Below are positions 26,288 through 32,815 of a stretch of 57,399 nucleotides of DNA, one piece after another. A program made the position numbers and the translations under genes. The DNA is from Candidatus Jettenia ecosi (GTDB lineage: Bacteria; Planctomycetota; Brocadiia; Brocadiales; Brocadiaceae): assembly GCA_005524015.1 (NCBI GenBank), contig SULG01000012.1, positions 1-57,399 on the forward strand, in the 5' to 3' direction. Numbering within the stretch: the first letter of the stretch is position 1; each line of letters begins with the position of its first letter. Below the pieces are notes generated by a model. The model had not been told where the DNA came from. It worked only from the letters and a program-made list of their open reading frames with translations, and made no database searches.

Positions 26288-27571
26288 ATGCGTAATAGAA
26301 CGATTGCTCGTGAACTTGCCCTTCAAGCTCTTTATCAACTTGACCTGCGTGGTGATGGAATATTTGATGAGGTCGATACCTTCTGTAAAAAAAATACAGA
26401 TAAGCCCGACATATATAAGTTTGCCATATTGCTTGTTGACGGTTGCCGGTCACATCTCAAAGAAATAGATGAAAAGATATCCAGTGTTACAGAACATTGG
26501 GAATTACACCGCATGGCCATTATTGATAAAAATATTCTCCGCTTAGGAGTCTACGAACTTTTGTACAGGGACGATATTCCACCAAAGGTTTCAATTAATG
26601 AGGCCATTGAGCTTGCCAAAAAGTTTAGCACGAAAAATTCAGGAACTTTTGTAAATGGAATTCTCGATAAGATCTACACGCAATTCGGAAACGGAGAGCT
26701 AAAAGGTAACGTTTCTGATCCTGTTTTCCAGAATATAGTAGATGTTAATTATGGAAATTCCGATTTACACATACATACAAATTACTCCGATGGTACAATG
26801 ACACCTGAAGAGGTGGTTGATGAGGCAATTCGGTCTGGTGTTTCAACTATTTCTATTACGGACCACGATACTATTGATGGTGTTGGTATTGCGCTCCGTT
26901 ACGGAGATAATAAAAACCTGAATATTATTCCTGGTATAGAACTCTCTTCATACCTCAGTCCTTCAGAGGTTCATATCCTTGGATATTTTATCGATATCCA
27001 TAATACCTCTCTGCAAAAGATGTTAAAACGAGCTCATGAAGACAGGTTAAAACGTATTTATACTATGGTTGAAAAACTCCATAACCTGAATGTTGACATT
27101 GATGCTGAGGAAATCCTTACCTTAGCAGGAAAAGGCTCGCCGGGGCGTATGCATGTAGCAGAGGTAATATGGAAACGTGGTTATTGCAGCACTATTTTAG
27201 AGGTATTTTCAAAATATATAGGGGATAATGGGCCTGCATACGTTCCTAAAAAAACGTTTACGCCACGAGAGGCTATTGAATTGATTAAAGAGGCTCATGG
27301 AGCATCAGTTCTGGCCCATCCGGGACTCACCCAAAGAGATCACATTATTGAAGATTTGGTAAAAGACGGTTTACAAGGAATTGAAGTATATTATCCAGCT
27401 CATTCCCCACAAACGATCAAGAAATATCTCAAGATAGCAGAAAAATACGATTTGGCCGTAACTGGCGGCTCCGATTTTCATGGAGAGAGAAAAATAGACA
27501 CCCCCATTGCTAAAGTTACGGTACCAGAGGAGTTTGTTCATAAGCTTAGACAAAAATGCTCTTCTCAATGA
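26288..27571 (+). CDS. nusB: NusB antitermination factor fused to a PHP-domain phosphoesterase
   Basis: The first about 140 residues form a NusB domain: RTIARELALQALYQLDLRG, the RNA-binding start, and IDKNILRLGVYELLYRDDIPPKVSINEAIELAKKFSTKNSGTFVNGILDKI. After a short linker the protein continues with a full PHP domain: DLHIHTNYSDGTMTPEE, TDHDTIDG, IPGIELSS, EVHILGYFID, HPGLTQRDH and GGSDFHGE, carrying the metal-binding His and Asp residues. PHP proteins of this subtype (TrpH/YciV, called RNase AM in E. coli) are 5'-to-3' exonucleases active on RNA. A NusB is normally about 140-150 residues, so the fusion doubles the gene. Start is the ATG at 26288. The predicted enzyme would join rRNA antitermination with RNA processing (inference). 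Confidence 0.92.
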   Translation: MRNRTIARELALQALYQLDLRGDGIFDEVDTFCKKNTDKPDIYKFAILLVDGCRSHLKEIDEKISSVTEHWELHRMAIIDKNILRLGVYELLYRDDIPPKVSINEAIELAKKFSTKNSGTFVNGILDKIYTQFGNGELKGNVSDPVFQNIVDVNYGNSDLHIHTNYSDGTMTPEEVVDEAIRSGVSTISITDHDTIDGVGIALRYGDNKNLNIIPGIELSSYLSPSEVHILGYFIDIHNTSLQKMLKRAHEDRLKRIYTMVEKLHNLNVDIDAEEILTLAGKGSPGRMHVAEVIWKRGYCSTILEVFSKYIGDNGPAYVPKKTFTPREAIELIKEAHGASVLAHPGLTQRDHIIEDLVKDGLQGIEVYYPAHSPQTIKKYLKIAEKYDLAVTGGSDFHGERKIDTPIAKVTVPEEFVHKLRQKCSSQ

Positions 27572-27705
27572 AGAGATTTATTTTATACATTATTATTTGT
27601 TAATATTAGTTTTACAAATAGATTCCAATTCAAAGGGCACCGACTATGCAAAGTTCTTGAGAAGGCGGCCCTTATTGTAGAAATATATAGAGGAGATAAT
27701 AACCT

Positions 27706-29157
27706 ATGGGACTGCCCTCAAAAAAAGGCAAAAAAGCCATGGTTGACAATAAAACAGAAATGATAGAGACTCAAAAGGTAAAAAAGGGTTTGAAAAAAAA
27801 GCGAGCCAGCTTTTGGTATCGACTAAAAAACTTCACAGCAGAATCTCGAAAAACGGTCATTATAGAAAATGGTGTTGTAAGATTAGTTCCCATCGAACCC
27901 GAAGTTTCTGTTATTGAAGAAGAAACTGCTATTATTGAAATTGATACCGAAGAATCAATCCTTATTTCATCCGATACTACTGATACGCAAGATGCTATTA
28001 AAAAGCCCGCATCAGCCCTATCAGAAACAGCAGTTATAGAAGTTGATACTGAAGAGATCATTTCTACTCCAACAGAAACGACAATTATTGAAACTGAAGA
28101 ACAGGTTTCTGTCCTGCCAGAGACTGCTGTGACTGAAGATGATGCTGAAAAACAAACTTTGGCCTCATCTGAAACTGCTGTTATGGAAGAGGAGGTCGAA
28201 ACGCTCATTCCATCCCTGGAAGAAACGGCGGTTATAGAAGACAGGATCAAATCTGAAAAGCTAAAAAAAGGATTAGAAAAAACCCGAAACCGTTTCTGGT
28301 CCCGGTTAAAAGGTGTTTTTTCTTTTAGAAGAGCTATCGATGAATCTGTGCTTGAAGAACTGGAAGACATCCTGATTGGCGCAGATATAGGGGTAAAACC
28401 TGTTCAAAGACTCATGCAGGAAATACATGAAGCATGGAAATCTGAAACAATAAATGAAACAACACAAATACATGATTTCATAAAAAGTAGATTAAAAGAA
28501 GATCTACAGTCCTGGCAAATCGATATTAATTATGCTCCTACACCCCCAACCGTCATTATGGTAGTGGGAGTTAATGGTGTAGGAAAAACTACATCCATAG
28601 CAAAACTTGCAAATCTTTTCATCAAAGAAGGTAAAAGGGTAATGGTCGCTGCAGGCGATACTTTCAGGGCTGCAGCAGCAGATCAATTGGATATTTGGAG
28701 TAAACGTATCGGAGCAGATATCGTAAAACATCAAACCGGTTCTGACCCTGCAGCAGTAACTTATGATGCATTAGAAGCCAGTATTTCAAGGGGTATTGAT
28801 ATATTAATTGTGGATACTGCCGGACGCCTTCATACCCACGAGAACCTTATGAATGAATTAAGTAAAATTAAACGAGTTATTTCGAAAAGATCTCCCGGGG
28901 CGCCTCATGAGGTATTAATGGTACTCGATGCTACAACAGGGCAAAATGCAATTTCTCAGGCAAAAATGTTTAAACAAGCTGTTGATATTACAGGAATATT
29001 TCTTGCTAAAATAGATGGTACTGCAAAGGGTGGCGTTGTGTTAGGCATGCGTAATGAAATAAACATTCCCGTAAAATTTATTGGATTGGGAGAAAAAGCG
29101 GATGATATAGAAAAATTTAATCCTGACGCATTCGTAAATGCCTTATTTGAACAGTAA
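27706..29157 (+). CDS. ftsY: Signal recognition particle receptor FtsY with long acidic N-terminal repeats
   Basis: The C-terminal 300 residues are the NG domain of FtsY: GVNGVGKTTSIAKLA (Walker A), AGDTFRAAAADQL, DTAGRL, KIDGTAKGGVV and GLGEKADDIEKF. The N domain begins near residue 190 (ESVLEELEDILIGADIGVKP). The first about 180 residues are a low-complexity, acidic extension with imperfect repeats of the type ETAVIEVDTEE, similar in concept to the A domain that binds membranes in E. coli FtsY but different in sequence. FtsY with SRP targets nascent membrane proteins to the translocon and hydrolyses GTP. Total 483 residues. An ATG at 27706 follows GGAGATAATAACCT, which is a reasonable site. 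Confidence 0.93.
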   Translation: MGLPSKKGKKAMVDNKTEMIETQKVKKGLKKKRASFWYRLKNFTAESRKTVIIENGVVRLVPIEPEVSVIEEETAIIEIDTEESILISSDTTDTQDAIKKPASALSETAVIEVDTEEIISTPTETTIIETEEQVSVLPETAVTEDDAEKQTLASSETAVMEEEVETLIPSLEETAVIEDRIKSEKLKKGLEKTRNRFWSRLKGVFSFRRAIDESVLEELEDILIGADIGVKPVQRLMQEIHEAWKSETINETTQIHDFIKSRLKEDLQSWQIDINYAPTPPTVIMVVGVNGVGKTTSIAKLANLFIKEGKRVMVAAGDTFRAAAADQLDIWSKRIGADIVKHQTGSDPAAVTYDALEASISRGIDILIVDTAGRLHTHENLMNELSKIKRVISKRSPGAPHEVLMVLDATTGQNAISQAKMFKQAVDITGIFLAKIDGTAKGGVVLGMRNEINIPVKFIGLGEKADDIEKFNPDAFVNALFEQ

Positions 29158-29168
29158 AAAACTTGACC

Positions 29169-29885
29169 ATGCAAAAAGATAGCATTCTCTTCCATATCTT
29201 CCGTTTTGATCCAGATAATGATAAAAAACCCTATTTGCAGGAATTTAAAATTCCCGTCACACGGAAAGATCAAACAGTACTGGAGGGGCTGTTTTATATT
29301 CAACAGCGATTGGACAACTCATTAGCTTTTCGCTCCTCCTGCAGGGCTGCTATTTGTGGTTCCTGCGCCATGCATATCAATGGAAAATATCGCCTGGCCT
29401 GTAACACCTTAATATCGAAACTTACATCAGATATCATTACCATACGGCCACTTGCCCATATGGCTATCCACAAAGACCTTTTTGTTGACATGGGGTCTTT
29501 CTGGAAAAACTACGAATATATAAAACCGTACCTGATGCCTAACAAACCATTACCAGCAACAAAGGAACAGATCCAGAGCCCGGAAGAAAGATCGAGAATA
29601 GATATCCTGATTGATTGTATCCTGTGCGCTAGTTGTCATTCTTCATGTCCTATTACAGCATCACACGAGAAGTACCTGGGTCCGATGGCTCTTCTTAACA
29701 TGGATCGGTTCGTATCGGATACGCGGGACGGCGCAAGAGAACAACGGTTGACAATGGTAAATAATGAACATGGGGTGTGGCGTTGCCATACAGTCTTTAA
29801 CTGTCAGGAAGTATGCCCTAAAGATTTAAACCCATCTGGCTCTATTGCCCACTTAAAGATGAAAATAGTTAAAACCAAAATTTAA
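29169..29885 (+). CDS. sdhB: Succinate dehydrogenase / fumarate reductase iron-sulfur subunit
   Basis: The 238-residue protein has an N-terminal 2Fe-2S ferredoxin domain with ligands in SSCRAAICGSCAMHINGKYRLAC (about residues 57-79) and a C-terminal domain with a 4Fe-4S motif CILCASCHSSCP and a 3Fe-4S motif CHTVFNCQEVCP. This is the electron-transfer subunit linking the flavoprotein subunit to quinone. No flavoprotein or membrane subunit gene lies next to it in the window. The ATG at 29169 is the likely start; the TTG two codons upstream is an alternative. It lies 11 bases after ftsY. frdB would be equally acceptable. Confidence 0.92.
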   Translation: MQKDSILFHIFRFDPDNDKKPYLQEFKIPVTRKDQTVLEGLFYIQQRLDNSLAFRSSCRAAICGSCAMHINGKYRLACNTLISKLTSDIITIRPLAHMAIHKDLFVDMGSFWKNYEYIKPYLMPNKPLPATKEQIQSPEERSRIDILIDCILCASCHSSCPITASHEKYLGPMALLNMDRFVSDTRDGAREQRLTMVNNEHGVWRCHTVFNCQEVCPKDLNPSGSIAHLKMKIVKTKI

Positions 29886-29990
29886 AGAGAAATAAACCAC
29901 ACACAGGCAGATGACAGAGGAATAATTTTTTCAATTTTCTTTAGCTCTGCGGTTGATTTTTGATATTACTTATTTATCAAAGGAGGAGTG

Positions 29991-30167
29991 ATGAGTATGG
30001 AAGAAAAGAAAAAAATTATTGTTGTTGCCAGGACAGAAGGTATTGAAATCATCGTAGAAAGTGAGGAAGATGCTGATGATTATAAGTTACTGCTTTCAAA
30101 ACCTCAGGCAATGGAACTTGCTATGAATATTTTAAATACCCTGTATAAAACAGGCGTAAAGATGTAG
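29991..30167 (+). CDS. Small acidic hypothetical protein (58 residues)
   Basis: ATG at 29991 follows AAAGGAGGAGTG, an excellent ribosome-binding site, and the frame runs 58 codons to TAG. The protein (MSMEEKKKIIVVARTEGIEI...) has a short beta-rich start and a helical end with no known motif. The LOG-family gene starts 8 bases downstream, so the two may be co-transcribed. The strong ribosome-binding site makes it a real gene, but function is unknown. Confidence 0.7.
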   Translation: MSMEEKKKIIVVARTEGIEIIVESEEDADDYKLLLSKPQAMELAMNILNTLYKTGVKM

Positions 30168-30175
30168 GTAATAAA

Positions 30176-30781
30176 ATGGAAGCAAATAGTAATTCCATAA
30201 AACGCATCTGTGTATTTTGTGGTTCCCGGCTGGGTGCTCGTCCTGTTTATACAGACATAGCTCAAAAATTAGGCAAAACTATGGTATCGCAGGGAATTGG
30301 GCTTGTGTATGGCGGGGGCAGTATCGGCTTAATGGGCGTTATTGCAGACGCTGTTTTGAAAGAGAACGGAGAAGTTATTGGCGTTATACCTAAAGCCCTT
30401 TCTTCCCGGGAATTCGCCCATCAAGGTCTGACAGAGCTCCGATTTGTATCAAGCATGCACGAGCGAAAAGCCATGATGGTCGAATTATCTGATGCCTTTA
30501 TAGCAATGCCCGGTGGTTTTGGAACATTTGATGAACTCTTTGAAATTATCACATGGGCACAATTAGGAATACACATAAAGCCTATTGGTTTATTAAATGT
30601 GGAAAAATATTTTGATTTGCTACTGAAATTTGTAAACTATGTATTACAGGAACGTTTTATACAGACAAAACACCGTCAGTTATTTACCGTATCCCATGAT
30701 CCTGAAAAACTCTTATACGAACTCATTCACGGTAAAAGAGACAAACGCCTTCCCCAATTTATTAACTGGAATGAGACCTAG
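30176..30781 (+). CDS. LOG family protein (Rossmann fold, TIGR00730)
   Basis: This 201-residue protein has the signature layout of LOG/YvdD proteins: N-terminal CVFCGSRLGARPVYTD, GIGLVYGGGSIGLMGV, SSMHERKAMMVELSDAFIAMPGGFGTFDELFE (the diagnostic PGGFGTFDE) and TWAQLGIHIKPI. Members are nucleoside 5'-monophosphate phosphoribohydrolases, as in plant cytokinin activation, and in bacteria may act on purine or other nucleotides. It follows a 58-residue small gene and ends before a 17-base inverted repeat that probably terminates transcription. The length is the family norm. Confidence 0.9.
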   Translation: MEANSNSIKRICVFCGSRLGARPVYTDIAQKLGKTMVSQGIGLVYGGGSIGLMGVIADAVLKENGEVIGVIPKALSSREFAHQGLTELRFVSSMHERKAMMVELSDAFIAMPGGFGTFDELFEIITWAQLGIHIKPIGLLNVEKYFDLLLKFVNYVLQERFIQTKHRQLFTVSHDPEKLLYELIHGKRDKRLPQFINWNET

Positions 30782-30850
30782 TTTAAAATTTTTTCCGTAA
30801 AAGTCCTTAGAGTTAAAAAAACGAAATATTTTTAGCCCATCAGGAATCTA

Positions 30851-30903
30851 TCTCTATACAATAGATAAGAATGAATACCAGTTCTCTATCTATTGTATAG
30901 AGA
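30851..30903. terminator. Bidirectional terminator hairpin, 17-base perfect stem
   Basis: TCTCTATACAATAGATA at 30851-30867 is the exact reverse complement of 30887-30903. The loop is 19 bases. It lies between the LOG gene (plus) and the thioredoxin-like gene (minus), which converge here. A T-run follows on the plus strand at about 30918-30926. Confidence 0.7.
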
Positions 30904-30952
30904 GACCGATTCTAAGAATTTTTTTTATTGGCTCACACCTACCATCAATTCT

Positions 30953-31600
30953 TTAAAAAGCAAAGGATACTTTATCAGCCCAAATACTATTTGGATAATC
31001 ATTCATGATCTTCCGCCATGCATTTAACAATGCATCAACATTATGGGTTGCCTTGTACTCTGAAACACCCAGCCAATATTGTGCCTCAGGCGCAATACCG
31101 CTCTTCGGATATTTATCTACCACAGATTTTAATTTAGTGCTGGACGTTTTATAATCATGCTTTTCCAGTACCATCTTACCTAAGCCAAATTCCAATTGCG
31201 GAATAAATTCATCAGATGGGAGAAAACCATGAAAACGATAATATTCGGTACCATCAGAATCTAAAACAAGAATGGTTGGCGTCCAAAATATGCGGTATTT
31301 ACTCAGAAGGTCTGAATTGCTTTGTGTACTGATATGTAAAGGGATAAAGTTTCTGTTGATGTAATCGGTTACTGCGGCATTTGGGTACGTCACGGTACCC
31401 AGGGTTTTACAGCCTGCTCATGTAGGAGAAAAGAAGTCTAATAAAATCGGCTTCCCTGCTTCTTTTGCTTTCTTTACCGCTTCTTCAAAGGTATTTTCCC
31501 ACGGTATCGTTGAAAGTTTATCCTTAGCGTCTGCAATGAGTGTTGTTGCAAAAGGAACGAGTGTAAATACAATAAGATAAGATAAGGCATATTCTAACAT
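30953..31600 (-). CDS. Thioredoxin-like protein with in-frame UGA at the first redox Cys (candidate selenoprotein)
   Basis: Two adjoining frames share one reading frame interrupted by a single TGA (complement of 31418-31420, codon 61). The residues read DFFSPT-UGA-AGCKTL, so the UGA lies exactly where the first Cys of a thioredoxin CxxC motif belongs, giving UxxC. Upstream is a hydrophobic N-terminus (LSYLIVFTLVPFATTLIA), pointing to export. After the active site the protein has the cis-Pro block FWTPTILVLDSDG and a TPR-like C-terminal part (SGIAPEAQYWLGVSEYKATHNVDALLNAW). A 7-base perfect stem with a six-base loop lies 17-36 bases after the UGA. All this argues for selenocysteine; 215 residues in full. 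AGAGG precedes the ATG by 7 bases. Confidence 0.85.
31382..31401 (-). promoter_or_regulatory. Candidate SECIS hairpin of the thioredoxin-like gene
   Basis: On the coding strand, TGGGTAC and GTACCCA pair perfectly around the loop CGUGAC. The stem starts 16 bases after the UGA and the loop has a G at its second position. Bacterial SECIS elements are stem-loops immediately downstream of the UGA whose apical loop, bound by SelB, contains a G in the first two positions. Geometry fits that rule. Confidence 0.7.
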
Positions 31601-31698
31601 GGTTGACCTCTTTCTTTTGGAAAAAATATGGGAAGGATTAAAAGAATCTCATAATTAGATTCATGCCAAAATAATGTTATAAAGTCAATGAAAATTCA

Positions 31699-31872
31699 TT
31701 ATTGGTTTTCTCTATCCTTTAAAAAGGTATCTATATCAGCCTTTATACGTGGGCCATCAGTCTCTTTAGCCTTATTATAACACAGAATACAAATATCTCC
31801 CTTCACGGTAGTCATCTTTTTCCACTCGTCTTTTTCTCCGAGGAAACAACCACATTTCCAACAATTGGCCAT
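31699..31872 (-). CDS. Small zinc-ribbon protein (57 residues)
   Basis: The frame starts at an ATG (complement of 31870-31872) and encodes MANCWKCGCFLGEKDEW, followed by GDICILCYNKAKE. The CWKC/CILC Cys pairs, spaced about 24 residues apart, predict a zinc ribbon or rubredoxin-like knuckle. It lies in the gap between the thioredoxin-like gene and the DUF3786 gene, on the same strand as both. Its coding nature is supported by the Cys-pair pattern. Function unknown. Confidence 0.65.
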   Translation of the reverse strand: MANCWKCGCFLGEKDEWKKMTTVKGDICILCYNKAKETDGPRIKADIDTFLKDRENQ

Positions 31873-31884
31873 GGTATATCTTCC

Positions 31885-32673
31885 TTATTTAATTGGTAAC
31901 AATGTAACAAATAATTCTACGAATCTTTCTACAAGATAGGCAAGATATTCTATATCAATATAGGCCTCTGCACTCGTATCAAAAAAGAGTTTACAACTGG
32001 CTGAAAATTCCTCGTCAGCCTCCCAGAAGCATAAATACAAAGGTATGCGCGGTAAAAGATCAAAACGGCAAATATAATCCGCCTTCATCTTACCCATATC
32101 TTCTACCCCACCAAATTCCTTGCAGCGTGCTTTCAGGCCTTCCATATTCTTATTAAAAATAGCCGCAACCTTTTCCTCTGCACTACGCTGAAATGCCTTT
32201 ACATGGGAAGCAGTATTAGGAAAGTAACCAAGCGTAACCCAATTCCCTGTTAAAGATTTGTTTCCTTTCCTACGGATATAATCATATATGATAATCTTTG
32301 ACCAGGAATCATAGCAATACTTACCATCTTCAAACAAGCCTTCTTTACGCATCTCGTAGGGTTTATTCATCATGTTAAGTCTTATAACATCATACCCATT
32401 TTTTTCCTCAAAATGGCCTCCAATAGCAACGGATGCCTCTTTAAAATTTATTTGTTTAGCATCACTTTCTAATTCATTGCTCACACGCTCATAGTTATCC
32501 TCCACAGTAACAGTGGTTTTCTGGAGGTGTGATTCATTATCTTCTTTATTAACATAAGGACAATCAGACATCTTAAGTTGAGCATTTTTTACTTTAATAG
32601 CAAAGGCTATACAAGTGGGCATACCACATTTACCACAATTTGTTTTAGGTAATTTCTTATATATAGTAATCAT
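31885..32673 (-). CDS. DUF3786 protein with N-terminal 4Fe-4S motif
   Basis: The 262-residue protein begins with KTNCGKCGMPTCIAFAIKVKNAQ and continues to SDCPY, a C-x2-C-x4-C-x16-C pattern like the Fe-S domain of the corrinoid iron-sulfur protein (CFeSP) of the acetyl-CoA pathway. The rest matches the DUF3786 pattern (GKYCYDSWSKIIIYDYIRRKG, NWVTLGYFPNTASHVKAF, PLYLCFWEADEEF). DUF3786 proteins are found mostly in organisms with acetyl-CoA or corrinoid metabolism; the biochemical role is unknown. It lies on the same strand as the small zinc-ribbon protein, 13 bases upstream of it, so the two may be one unit. A terminator-like hairpin separates it from ppdK. Confidence 0.8.
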   Translation of the reverse strand: MITIYKKLPKTNCGKCGMPTCIAFAIKVKNAQLKMSDCPYVNKEDNESHLQKTTVTVEDNYERVSNELESDAKQINFKEASVAIGGHFEEKNGYDVIRLNMMNKPYEMRKEGLFEDGKYCYDSWSKIIIYDYIRRKGNKSLTGNWVTLGYFPNTASHVKAFQRSAEEKVAAIFNKNMEGLKARCKEFGGVEDMGKMKADYICRFDLLPRIPLYLCFWEADEEFSASCKLFFDTSAEAYIDIEYLAYLVERFVELFVTLLPIK

Positions 32674-32740
32674 GAAATGAGTTTATTGTACAACACCTTA
32701 AAATTTTCAATGTATTGCAAAACTATCCATTCATCAACAC

Positions 32741-32771
32741 AAAAGGCATCCTATGCTTATGGATGCCTTTT
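32741..32771 (-). terminator. Intrinsic terminator of ppdK
   Basis: AAAAGGCATCC and GGATGCCTTTT form an 11-base stem around a nine-base loop. On the minus strand the stem ends in CCTTTT, a short U-tract. It lies just downstream of the ppdK stop at 32816. Confidence 0.75.
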
Positions 32772-32815
32772 CCCTGGATATATTTCAGGTATTTCACTAG
32801 TTAATAAAGCGTAAA

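Noticed and set aside
30851-30903. The 17-base inverted repeat as an insertion-sequence end
   Set aside because: It lies between converging genes and has the form of a bidirectional terminator; there is no associated transposase.
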